Positions 24,658 through 32,490 of a stretch of DNA of 36,733 bases are shown piece by piece. The translations under genes and the position numbers were made by a program. Under the pieces are notes generated by a model. It ran no database searches and had not been told where the DNA came from. It saw only the letters and a program-made list of their open reading frames with translations. Source of the DNA: Candidatus Kuenenia stuttgartensis (lineage in GTDB: Bacteria > Planctomycetota > Planctomycetia > Planctomycetales > Planctomycetaceae); assembly GCA_945861465.1 (NCBI GenBank), contig CAMAVB010000050.1, forward strand, positions 1-36,733, in the 5' to 3' direction. Each line of letters begins with the position of its first letter. The first letter of the stretch is position 1.

Positions 24658-25680
24658 ATGAATGCAACAGACAGTCTCTTTTCTCTCGCCGTTCCGCTCG
24701 GGCGCTTTCTGGGAACCCGAATCCGGCTAAGTGTTCTCGTACTGATCGTCGTGCTCGCTGTCGTTTGGCGGGTACAGACTTTGACGACGTCGCTGTTGTT
24801 TGCAGCAATTCTGTTTCTCAGTATCTGCGTCCATGAGATGACTCATCTGTGGCTCACCCATCACATGAAGCTGCGGTGTCCCGAACGAATCCTGTGGCCG
24901 TTCGGCGGGCTGTTCGGTGAAACACCTCGAAAGACTAGTTCACTCGTCATCCTTGCCGGACCCGGCGTCAACCTGGTTCTGGCAGTGGCAGCGGTTTCGC
25001 AACTTGACACTCGGACTGAGATTCTGACGCTGCTGAATCCAGCAACCTGTTGGCAGGGATTGGCGTCGGACAGCATGATGATTCTGCTGCTGCGAATCGT
25101 TTTTCTTGTGAATACGGTGATCGCGTGCGCGAACCTGATTCCCATCCGGCCATTGGCCGCAGGATATGTGCTTCAGAATTTTCTGTCACGCCGATTTTCC
25201 ATAATTGAATCACGCGACACACTCCTGCGAACCGGACTTGTGCTGAGCATTTTTGGGCTGCTGGCAGGATTTGTGTTTGACCTGAGTGGTCTGGCTGCAC
25301 TTTCAGCATTTCTGCTGTTGCTGCATGTTCAGGAAGCGGTGCAGTATTTTCAACCTTCTGAATCCGATCGTGCCGGTAACGATTTCGATCCATCTGAAGG
25401 CGATCCGGATCTGGTACGCGCTGCAGCAGATGTTGATGAATCAGACGACAATAACGACGACATTACCAGCAATGTGATTACCGGCAACGTGATCGAGCGC
25501 TGGAAGAATCGCCGTGAATCGGAACAGGACCTTCGTGAACGCGAGCTGGAGCTGCGTGAACACGACGAACTGGACCGCGTGCTGGCAAAGCTGCACACGC
25601 GGGGTCGGGACGCTTTGTCGATCGCCGAATTGCATTTGCTGAATCGCGTCAGTGCCCGGCTGCGGCAGAAGAATGACTGA
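24658..25680 (+). CDS. Site-2-protease-like (M50) membrane protein lacking the Asp ligand
   Basis: A 340-residue integral membrane protein. Seen: an HExxH motif (H59-EMT-H63) in a membrane helix; a VILAGPGVNLVLAV helix matching the family's GPxxN motif; and NLIPIRPLAAGYVL where family members have NLxPIPPLDGG, so the Asp metal ligand is Ala167. About five membrane helices lie in the first 235 residues. Then comes an acidic linker rich in Asp and Asn (residues about 240-275) and a charged C-terminal helix pair (LDRVLAKLHTRGRDALSIAE) that resembles the DUF6576 tail seen in planctomycete rhomboid proteases. Inferred: an inactive or unusually liganded intramembrane protease. AAGGG lies directly before the ATG, too close for a normal ribosome site. 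Confidence 0.82.
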   Translation: MNATDSLFSLAVPLGRFLGTRIRLSVLVLIVVLAVVWRVQTLTTSLLFAAILFLSICVHEMTHLWLTHHMKLRCPERILWPFGGLFGETPRKTSSLVILAGPGVNLVLAVAAVSQLDTRTEILTLLNPATCWQGLASDSMMILLLRIVFLVNTVIACANLIPIRPLAAGYVLQNFLSRRFSIIESRDTLLRTGLVLSIFGLLAGFVFDLSGLAALSAFLLLLHVQEAVQYFQPSESDRAGNDFDPSEGDPDLVRAAADVDESDDNNDDITSNVITGNVIERWKNRRESEQDLRERELELREHDELDRVLAKLHTRGRDALSIAELHLLNRVSARLRQKND

Positions 25681-25701
25681 GCAAACGTTGAAAACAGCGC
25701 A

Positions 25702-25750
25702 TTCAGGCCCAACGGGCCGATGCTATGTCGGGCTGGGGCACCGCCCCAGG
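25702..25750. repeat. Half-palindrome of the TTCAGGCCCAACG family
   Basis: Bases 25702-25750 repeat the left arm of the element at 22239-22440 (TTCAGGCCCAACGGGC..., CTATGTCGG.CTGGGGCA, CCGCCCCAGG) with a few changes. There is no right arm. It ends 4 bases before the def stop codon, in the 74-base gap between two convergent genes. Confidence 0.85.
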
Positions 25751-25754
25751 AATT

Positions 25755-26348
25755 CTACAACGTTCTGGCTTTTTCAAGTTCTCGCAGCTTGGCCTTGATT
25801 TGTTCGTCCGATGGGACCAGCCCTTCTTTCTGACGATTGCGGAATTGCGATTCAAAATCTGCGATCTGTGGCTGAATTTTTTGCAGTGCCGCTGTGGGCA
25901 CTCGGTCGGTGAACAAGATGCCTTCGACATGATCGTATTCATGCTGCACCACTCGGGCAGGCAGATCCTCCAGTTCCAATTCAAATTGCTGACCATTCAA
26001 ATCAAACGCATCCACGACGATTTTTGTCGCGCGGGTGACAGGTCCAAAAACTTCCGGCAGACTCAGACAGCCTTCTTCATCTGTCTCACTGCCGTTCTTT
26101 CGCGTAATCCGAGGGTTGATAAAGACGAATTCCTGGTCCTTTTCGTCTTTGTCGCCAGCAGGATTGATCACAAACAGTCGATACGGCAGACCCACCTGAT
26201 TCGCAGCCAGGCCGATTCCCCGAGCGGAATACATCAATTCAAACATCTGCTCAACCATCGCGCGTAGTCCAGCGTCGATCCGTGCAACGTCTTTGGATTT
26301 CCAGCGCAGTGCCGGGTGTGGATGAAGAACAATTTCAAGACTGGACAT
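25755..26348 (-). CDS. def: Peptide deformylase
   Basis: A 197-residue metalloenzyme that removes the formyl group from nascent proteins. All three signature motifs are intact: GIGLAANQVG, EGCLSLP (Cys ligand) and QHEYDH (two His ligands and the catalytic Glu). The C-terminal extension after the QHEYDH helix is somewhat longer than in E. coli (about 170 residues) and is charged and helical. No fmt gene is adjacent. The gene is divergent from the CxxCH protein with a 214-base gap that holds no recognisable element. Confidence 0.96.
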   Translation of the reverse strand: MSSLEIVLHPHPALRWKSKDVARIDAGLRAMVEQMFELMYSARGIGLAANQVGLPYRLFVINPAGDKDEKDQEFVFINPRITRKNGSETDEEGCLSLPEVFGPVTRATKIVVDAFDLNGQQFELELEDLPARVVQHEYDHVEGILFTDRVPTAALQKIQPQIADFESQFRNRQKEGLVPSDEQIKAKLRELEKARTL

Positions 26349-26562
26349 GGTCGCGGAATCATATTTCAGAAGTACGGTCTCCCTGCGCCGGGCAGAGCAA
26401 AAACGGCCACGTCGCCACAGGTTTGGTCGAAGTATGTCAGCACTTTGTTCAACCTCAAACTGTCCTGCATTTTTTCCCTGACATCGGACGATTCGACGGT
26501 CAGCGTGAATTTGCTATATTCTTCAGCCTGAGGCCACCCTTGAATCTCTGAAAGGCATTTTC

Positions 26563-29500
26563 ATGAAACCGTTCTTTACGCTCCTGTTCGGTGGATTCCT
26601 GCTTTCGCAGTGCTCTGAGGCTGGTGAGACAGTCATTGGTGTGCGGACGCTCAGGATTCCCGACGGCTTTGAAGTGGAACTCGCTGCGGATCCCTCGCTC
26701 GTTGGACGCCCGATTGCTGTGGCCCGTGACGAGAAAGGCCGCATGTATGTCACGGATTCAGGTGGAATGTCGGAACGGGCCGAAAAGCAACTGGCCGAAA
26801 AGCCTCACAGCATTCGGCGACTGGAAGACGTTGATGGCGACGGCATCTATGATCGCAGTACACTGTTTGCCGACAAACTGATGTTCCCGGAAGGGTGTCT
26901 CTGGTACGACGGGTCGCTGTACGTGGCTGCACCTCCCGAGATCTGGAAGTTTACGGATTCCAACGACGACGGTCAGGCCGACAAGCGCGAAGTCTGGTTC
27001 GATGGCACGACGCTCACTGGCTGCGGCAATGATCTGCATGGGCCGTATCTCGGCCATGACGGTCGCATCTATTGGTGCAAAGGCGCGTTTGCGGAGCAGA
27101 AGCATGCCCTGGCCAACAAATCGCAGTTTGTGACTCATTCGTCTCACATCTTCCGTGCGCGACCAGATGGTTCGGAAATGGAGGTGGTCCTGACCGGCGG
27201 CATGGACAATCCCGTCAACGTCGCGTTCCATTCGAATGGCGAACGGTTTCTGAGTTGCACGTTCTTTCAACACCCTGAAGCCGGTCACCGCGATGGTCTG
27301 ATTCATGCAATCTACGGCGGAGTCTACGGCAAGAAGCATGATTCCATTTACGAACATGCCATGACGGGCGATGTCATGCCGGTCCTCAATCATCAGGGCG
27401 CGGCCGCTCCGTGTGGCCTGATTGCCGGAAGTCATTCCCTGTATGACGGCACGGCGACCGACAACCTGTTCGCCTGCTATTTCAATCTGCACAAAGTCGT
27501 GAGGCACGAACTGATCCCGAACGGCCCGACATTTGATACCGTCGATACCGATTTTCTGGCCTGCGATCATCCGGATTTTCACCCGACGGACGTCTTTGAA
27601 GACGCAGACGGAAGCCTGTTGATTGTCGATACTGGCGGCTGGTACAAAGTCTGTTGTCCGACATCGCAGCTCGCAAAACCCGATGTGCTGGGCGGCATTT
27701 ATCGCGTCCGCAGGAAAGATGCAAAACCAAAACCTGTCACCGATCCGCTGGGACTGCAGATCGCCTGGAGTACTGCTGATTCGAAGACGCTGGCCGGATT
27801 GCTTTCCGATGATCGCCTGTTTGTTCAGCGACGAGCGACCGCGATGCTGCGATCTCAAGCAGCAGACGCCGTCGCCGCGCTGTCTGACATTGTATCCCAA
27901 CACGCATCCTCCATCGTACGTGGCAGAGCTGTCTGGGCATTGGCAGGAATCGATGCGGAAACAGCTCGCGCGGCCGTCGCAATTGCCTTGAAGGATCAGG
28001 ATGTAACAGTGCGACAAGCCGCAGCGCATGCCGCCGGGCTGTGGCGCGACAGGAATGCACTGCCGCAATTGCTTCAGATTGCTGATTCCGACGACGCTGG
28101 GCCGGCCCGCGCGGCGACGGAAGCCGTAGGGCGAATTCGCGACCCAGGAAGTGTCGCTGCGATCCTGAAAATTGCCGACTCTCTCACATCCGCCGGACCG
28201 GACGCTTCCGGGGCTCCTGCAATTGCTGCAGAACGCATTCGAGAACACGCCTGCATCTACGCCATGATCGAAACAGGTGCCCCGGAGCAAATTCGACCTG
28301 GTCTCAAATCGGCGTCGAAAAAAATGCAGCGTGCGGCAATGGTGGCTTTGGATCAAATGCAGGATGGCGGTCTGACGGCCGAAGATGTCCTGTCACGCAT
28401 GAATGCGAAAGACGCGGCTCTCCGTGCGACAGCTGTCTGGATCGTGCGACGTCATCCGGATTGGGGTATGTCACTCGCCGGAGACTTTGACATGCGGCTC
28501 GCGAAGGTCGCTGCGTTGTCGCCTGAAGATATGGAACTTACGATCGATCTGCTTGCATCACTCGCGGAGTCATCAGAAATCCAGACGCTTCTGCTGCGAC
28601 ATCTGGAAGCGGACGGCGATCCGGCGATGGAATTGTGTCTCAAAGCGATTGCACGCACGACGCTTTCGGCCACGCCGGCAGCATGGCTGGATGCACTCAA
28701 CCATCAACTTGCACAGGCAAACGATTCCAGCGTCGCCACCATTGTCGCGGCAGTCCGCAGTCTGCCACTGCCAAAAGAAGGCCATCCTGAATTACAGCAC
28801 ACGCTGGCAATCGTTGCTGCAAGGGCAACGTTGCCTGCTGAAACTCGGCTCGCAGCATTGAGCGCCGCCGGTCCGGATCGAGCGTTGGATGACAGCACAT
28901 TTCAACTGCTCCTGGCGATGATCACTGGCGATCAGGCACTGAATGATCGCACGGCGGCGTGCAACTGTCTGGCTTTCGCAGCACACACGCCGGAACAGTT
29001 GCACGCATTGCTGGCCGCAGCGAAACAGATCGGCCCGATGGATCTGCCGAAACTTCTGCCTGCGTTTGAACGCGACGCCTCCGAAGCCTTTGGAATGCAG
29101 CTTTTGGCCACACTGACAAATTCCAGGGGCCTGCGGGGGCTGAGAGCGGATTTGATCACTCAGTTGCTGAAGAAATATCCTGAATCCGTGCAGACCGAAG
29201 GTCATAAGCTGCAACGCCTGCTGAATGCGAGTCTGGAAGAACAAACGGCGATGCTGGAAACGATGCTGGCCACATTGCCGGAAGGCGACATGCGCCGCGG
29301 GCATGAGGTCTTTATGAGTAAGAAAGCTGCCTGCAATGCGTGCCACAAACTTGGTTACGGCGGCGGACGGCTGGGTCCGGATCTGACCAGCATCGGGCGT
29401 GCTCGAAACCGCCGCGACCTCCTGGAAGCGATGATGTTCCCGAGCATCAGCATTGTGCGCGGCTATGAATCCGTCTCGGTTGAACTGAACGACGGCCGCG

Positions 29501-29703
29501 TCGTGAGTGGCATTGTGACAAGTGAAACCGGCAACGAAATCGTAATCTCGGTCGATGCTCAGAAGACGCACCATATTTCACGAGCGGACATTGCCGAGAT
29601 CGTGCCGTCGAGTGTCTCCCCCATGCCCAACGGCCTCGCCACCGCGCTGACTCAACAGGACATCGCCGACGTGATTACGTTTTTACTGAGTAACGAACGG
29701 TGA
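26563..29703 (+). CDS. PVC-type CxxCH haem-binding protein with beta-propeller and HEAT-like repeats
   Basis: A 1046-residue secreted protein of a family almost restricted to Planctomycetes and relatives. The signal peptide is short (MKPFFTLLFGGFLLSQCSEA, possible lipoprotein Cys17). Residues about 30-390 form a beta-propeller dehydrogenase-like domain (IPDGFEVELAADPSLVGRP, VARDEKGRMYVTDSGG, EDADGSLLIVDTGGWYK). Residues about 400-880 carry HEAT-like helical repeats (LLSDDRLFVQRRATAML, VRQAAAHAAGLWRDRNALP). The C-terminus has one haem site C924-NAC-H928, GRLGPDLTSIGRARN, and a PVC-specific beta domain (ELNDGRVVSGIV). A good AAAGG ribosome site lies 8 bases upstream. Such proteins are thought to act in periplasmic electron transfer or carbohydrate oxidation; no partner gene is adjacent here. 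Confidence 0.92.
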   Translation: MKPFFTLLFGGFLLSQCSEAGETVIGVRTLRIPDGFEVELAADPSLVGRPIAVARDEKGRMYVTDSGGMSERAEKQLAEKPHSIRRLEDVDGDGIYDRSTLFADKLMFPEGCLWYDGSLYVAAPPEIWKFTDSNDDGQADKREVWFDGTTLTGCGNDLHGPYLGHDGRIYWCKGAFAEQKHALANKSQFVTHSSHIFRARPDGSEMEVVLTGGMDNPVNVAFHSNGERFLSCTFFQHPEAGHRDGLIHAIYGGVYGKKHDSIYEHAMTGDVMPVLNHQGAAAPCGLIAGSHSLYDGTATDNLFACYFNLHKVVRHELIPNGPTFDTVDTDFLACDHPDFHPTDVFEDADGSLLIVDTGGWYKVCCPTSQLAKPDVLGGIYRVRRKDAKPKPVTDPLGLQIAWSTADSKTLAGLLSDDRLFVQRRATAMLRSQAADAVAALSDIVSQHASSIVRGRAVWALAGIDAETARAAVAIALKDQDVTVRQAAAHAAGLWRDRNALPQLLQIADSDDAGPARAATEAVGRIRDPGSVAAILKIADSLTSAGPDASGAPAIAAERIREHACIYAMIETGAPEQIRPGLKSASKKMQRAAMVALDQMQDGGLTAEDVLSRMNAKDAALRATAVWIVRRHPDWGMSLAGDFDMRLAKVAALSPEDMELTIDLLASLAESSEIQTLLLRHLEADGDPAMELCLKAIARTTLSATPAAWLDALNHQLAQANDSSVATIVAAVRSLPLPKEGHPELQHTLAIVAARATLPAETRLAALSAAGPDRALDDSTFQLLLAMITGDQALNDRTAACNCLAFAAHTPEQLHALLAAAKQIGPMDLPKLLPAFERDASEAFGMQLLATLTNSRGLRGLRADLITQLLKKYPESVQTEGHKLQRLLNASLEEQTAMLETMLATLPEGDMRRGHEVFMSKKAACNACHKLGYGGGRLGPDLTSIGRARNRRDLLEAMMFPSISIVRGYESVSVELNDGRVVSGIVTSETGNEIVISVDAQKTHHISRADIAEIVPSSVSPMPNGLATALTQQDIADVITFLLSNER

Positions 29704-29773
29704 AGAGAACTTGGATTCAGCGTCATGTCATTGAGGACTGATTGACGTGGGCGAACGGGCTTGCTGTTTCCTG

Positions 29774-29986
29774 CCACGAAGGGGCTTGCCCCCCCGTCGA
29801 GCACTGATCATCACCAGAAAGATCAAGAAAGACCGTCGTCTTTCCGCCACTGCGGGGCCCGTCCCCGTAGAGCGATGATGAGCGGGATCACGGCTCCATG
29901 CGGGCGAGCCGCATGGTGGCTTGGTCAGCACTGAGATCTTCGTCTGGTTGTGATCATGACTCGACGGGGACGAGCCCGCGTCGTGG
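29774..29986. repeat. Long nested palindrome, CCACGA-GATC family
   Basis: The outer arms, about 29774-29824 (CCACGAAGGGGCTTGCCCCC...) and 29935-29986 (ending CGAGCCCGCGTCGTGG), pair across about 50 bases with mismatches, including matched GTCGAG.. and TGATCA segments. The inner palindrome (about 29847-29917) is unrelated: CCACTGCGGGGCCCGTCCCC answered by GGGCGAGCCGCATGGTGG. It lies in the 539-base gap between the CxxCH gene and the small membrane protein; no gene is seen in that gap. Confidence 0.88.
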
Positions 29987-30018
29987 CCTGGGAACTGTGG
30001 CTGGTCAGTTTGTAAATT

Positions 30019-30098
30019 TGTAGGGTGTGACAAGCGCCAGCGCAGGCACACCATGTCAGTGATACGGTGTGCCTGTGCGTTGCTTGTCACACCCTACA
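30019..30098. repeat. Palindrome, GTAGGGTGTGAC family, copy 2
   Basis: Arms TGTAGGGTGTGACAAGC (30019-30035) and GCTTGTCACACCCTACA (30082-30098) pair perfectly. The inner sequence again contains GGCACACC / GGTGTGCC. The 5' flank (GGCTGGTCAGTTTGTAAATT) is nearly repeated before the palindrome at 31599 (GGCTGGCCAATTTGCAAATT), so the pair shares more than the arms. Confidence 0.95.
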
Positions 30099-30242
30099 GT
30101 TTCCGCACGGTCAATACCTGGCAGACTGTGAATGTCAGCATCCTTGCCACAGATCCCGCGCCGCGATAAAACTCAAGCCACAGCGTGAAAAAACCGCTGA
30201 TAAGAACTTTTCCCCGGCTACTGGCGGGATAAGTATTAAGTT

Positions 30243-30854
30243 ATGCCACCACGTCTACCACTAATCCGATTCGGAGTCGATGACACGCCAGTCGTCTGGT
30301 GGGAGTGGCTATTTTATCCACTTGTGATCGTGCTTATCACGTTTTGCTTTGTGGCTTTCATGCGTGCCGCAATACCAATCACGGCGATACATTTCGTACG
30401 AGATGTGATCCGCTTTCGTCACATGAAACGGGAGCTTGCTGCGGCGGGTCGCTTTCTTACGGCGGAACAACTCGTTGATCGATTGAGAGCTGGGCTCGGC
30501 ACTCTGATTGTCGTATACGAATGGCCGAAGGGCCCAATTGAGGAATGGTGGACGACTGAGGATATCATCGCGATTGCCCCAATCCCGCTGCCTTCCTCAA
30601 TACACGAGGGGCAATCTAGTGGACTTAGCTCGTTCGCGGAAAACTGCATCGCGACATACACCGATCGAAACACAGGGAACGCCATGCTGACATGTGGTGT
30701 TCCAGACGAAAGTGGATTAGTTGTTGCGAATGCATTTCCGAATGCTAAGTTTGTGACCATTTCTCGCTGTGCGGGTGGCAAGACGTTTTCGATGGCAACA
30801 GGGCATATCGTCGATCGCCTCAGGAATGATGCCAGTGCCAGTCACTTGAATTGA
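30243..30854 (+). CDS. Small membrane protein of unknown function
   Basis: A 203-residue protein I do not recognise. One strong membrane segment lies near the N-terminus (WEWLFYPLVIVLITFCFVAF, about 20-40), perhaps with a second short hydrophobic turn. A soluble C-terminal domain of about 150 residues follows (AAGRFLTAEQLVDRLRAGLG, TLIVVYEWPKGPIEEWW, and a late CGVPDESGLVVANAFP). GGGATAAG-like sequence lies upstream, with no strong ribosome site. The codon choice looks richer in A and T than nearby core genes. It sits with a broken toxin-antitoxin pair between two related palindromes, which suggests acquired DNA. Possibly a cytoplasmic-domain membrane anchor; no function is proposed. Confidence 0.7.
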   Translation: MPPRLPLIRFGVDDTPVVWWEWLFYPLVIVLITFCFVAFMRAAIPITAIHFVRDVIRFRHMKRELAAAGRFLTAEQLVDRLRAGLGTLIVVYEWPKGPIEEWWTTEDIIAIAPIPLPSSIHEGQSSGLSSFAENCIATYTDRNTGNAMLTCGVPDESGLVVANAFPNAKFVTISRCAGGKTFSMATGHIVDRLRNDASASHLN

Positions 30855-30907
30855 CGATGTGGTGAGGGGGTGGGTTTGATCGATCGAAAGCTGAACTCGG
30901 CGATTGA

Positions 30908-31321
30908 ATGGCCAAGGATGCGACTGCGGATTCGCCATTGCAGCCTTTCGGCCAAGGCCCGCAAGCGAGTTCTCCTGTGCGTAAGTTCCGATTCAACGCC
31001 GACAGCCCCAACATCGAGCAACAAACCGATCGTCACCGGATAAGATCCTGTCTGCCGCTCAGTGTGGCATGTGGTGACAGGCACCTTGACGGCTTGGTCG
31101 CGGATGAGATCGTTTCTCGATCCATGATGCCCCCTCAAGCGAGAATCGATGCGTTACATATAGCCACGGCTGCTTTGGCTGGAGTACAATACTTGCTGAC
31201 GCAAAACTGTACACATATCGCCAACGCCCATGAGCTACCGCGTGTTTACAGATTGCTTGATGAACTTGGACTTTCTGGAATGTTGATTTGCACGCCGGTA
31301 GAATTTCTCGGTGGTTCATAA
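30908..31321 (+). pseudogene. PIN-domain (VapC-like) toxin, 5'-truncated
   Basis: Only the part from about 31088 is conserved: VADEIVSRSMMPPQARIDAL, HIATAALAGVQYLLTQNCTH, IANAHELPRVYRLLDELGL and ICTPVEFLGG. This is the C-terminal half of a PIN ribonuclease of the type found in VapBC-like pairs. The N-terminal strand with the first active-site Asp (usually near the initiator Met) is absent, and the upstream open frame from 30908 has no similarity to it. Active nuclease is therefore unlikely. The stop codon overlaps the next ATG by one base (TAATG), the usual coupling for such pairs. Confidence 0.75.
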
Positions 31322-31569
31322 TGACACGTAACGCAATTCTCGACGAACTTCACGCGGCCAGGCGCAAGATATTGGCTGACTGCAATGGCGACACCGCTGC
31401 CTACCTGCGAGATGCTCAGTTGCGGCTCGAAGCGTCGGGAAGACCGATCTGGCAGGGAAAGCAACGAACAATCCGATGCATCGGCGCGGCGACATCCGAA
31501 GTATCGGCGGTGGAGACTCTCTCACCGCCGCTGGATGATCGAGGGCCGTTATGCTTCAATGCCCAGTGA
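31321..31569 (+). CDS. Antitoxin-like small protein, partner of the PIN remnant
   Basis: An 82-residue protein starting MTRNAILDELHAARRKILAD and continuing YLRDAQLRLEASGRPIWQGK. The DxILxElHAxRxxILA....DxxAYLxDAQxRxxxSGR pattern is that of small proteins commonly encoded next to PIN toxins. From the way such pairs are organised it is taken as the cognate antitoxin. There is no classical AbrB or RHH DNA-binding domain. It survives although its toxin is truncated. The C-terminal 30 residues are Ser/Pro-rich and may be extra. Confidence 0.6.
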   Translation: MTRNAILDELHAARRKILADCNGDTAAYLRDAQLRLEASGRPIWQGKQRTIRCIGAATSEVSAVETLSPPLDDRGPLCFNAQ

Positions 31570-31598
31570 GGGGAACACGGCTGGCCAATTTGCAAATT

Positions 31599-31678
31599 TG
31601 TAGGGTGGGACCAGCGGAGCGCAAGCCCACCAGATCGAATGATTGGTGGGCCGGCGCTGTCGCTTGTCCCACCCTACA
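31599..31678. repeat. Palindrome, GTAGGGTGGGAC family, copy 2
   Basis: Arms TGTAGGGTGGGACCAGCG (31599-31616) and CGCTTGTCCCACCCTACA (31661-31678) pair with one or two mismatches. The middle holds GGCCCACCA-like symmetry, as in the copy at 17205-17303. It lies 30 bases after the antitoxin-like gene. Confidence 0.95.
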
Positions 31679-31797
31679 TTTGGCGCAGGTTCACAATGTG
31701 GGCGGCCTTGGCAGGCGATGTTGTGTCAGCCTTTCCAGATGAAGCGGCTGTCAGTGCCAGTTGCTGTACCGCATGCGGTCGAGGATGGCGCATTCGT

Positions 31798-31892
31798 TTA
31801 ACCGCGTGGGCAACGCCCCGCGCTGCGTATTTCAAATTTCAAATCTCAAATTTCAGATAGAACAATCGCGGCCCGCTGGGCACGCGGTTAAA
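31798..31892. repeat. Palindrome, TTTAACCGCGTGGGC family
   Basis: Arms of about 25 bases (TTTAACCGCGTGGGCAACGC from 31798; ending GGGCACGCGGTTAAA at 31892) pair with some mismatches. The loop is AT-rich and contains three tandem ATTTCAAAT/ATCTCAAAT-like units. It ends 5 bases before the stop of the MEKHLA gene. With the palindrome at 31599 it accounts for nearly the whole 328-base gap. Confidence 0.88.
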
Positions 31893-31897
31893 TGAGA

Positions 31898-32482
31898 CTA
31901 CAACGGCTTCCAGTGCGAAAAGGTCGCTGCCTGGCCGACACGTTGTCCTTCAGGATCGATCAAATTCCAGATAATTGCCTGTTCGATCAGGAATCGTTTT
32001 CCGGAACTGCTGATGCGGATGCCGCGATAGTCATCGACAAAACCGTCTCGTGCCGCACGAGTCATCAGTTGAGCCCGTTCATCGCGGTGCATGGGTTCGG
32101 CGGTCAGGCGTGACGGAGTGGAGGTCAATGTCGGAATGTCCATTTCCCACAGCGTTAACGCCGTTCGGTTCCCGTAGTTCAGGATTGGATCGTCCTGAGT
32201 TCCGTGCGAGACAACGACGAAAGGAGCCTCAAAGACGAGCTGTGCTTCTGCTTCGGCATCGCCCGTACGTTCGATCAGCTCACGACCGACAAAGTGCCGG
32301 AAAGAATTGAGCATGATCTGGGTATGCACGATCCAGTGAGGATGTCGCCAATGTGCGTCGATGGACACGGTTCTGCTGTTCACGTCTGTCTGCCCGTGGA
32401 AATGTCCAATTTCTGTCAGGAAACCCGGATCATAGTGAAATTGAACAGATCGGGCTTCCAGAAATGGAGGAAAGCCATTCAA
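31898..32482 (-). CDS. MEKHLA domain protein
   Basis: A 194-residue protein with a full MEKHLA domain, a PAS-related module known mostly from cyanobacteria, some bacteria and plant HD-ZIP III factors. Seen: the HPHWIVHTQIMLNSFRHF start, LVFEAPFVVVSHGTQDDPIL, NYGNRTALTLWEMD, SRLTAEPMHRDERAQLM, YRGIRISSSGKRF and the WNLIDPEGQRVGQAATFSHW end. Its ligand and role are unknown in bacteria. The N-terminus is uncertain: residues 1-40 are outside the domain, and GTG codons at 34 and 39 are alternatives. If ATG 32482 is right, its start lies only 8 bases from that of the divergent gene. Confidence 0.85.
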   Translation of the reverse strand: MNGFPPFLEARSVQFHYDPGFLTEIGHFHGQTDVNSRTVSIDAHWRHPHWIVHTQIMLNSFRHFVGRELIERTGDAEAEAQLVFEAPFVVVSHGTQDDPILNYGNRTALTLWEMDIPTLTSTPSRLTAEPMHRDERAQLMTRAARDGFVDDYRGIRISSSGKRFLIEQAIIWNLIDPEGQRVGQAATFSHWKPL

Positions 32483-32490
32483 ATCCCGCT

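Noticed and set aside
26758-28356. A 532-codon minus-strand frame under the CxxCH gene
   Set aside because: It is antisense to a strongly supported protein; long shadow frames are common at this base composition.
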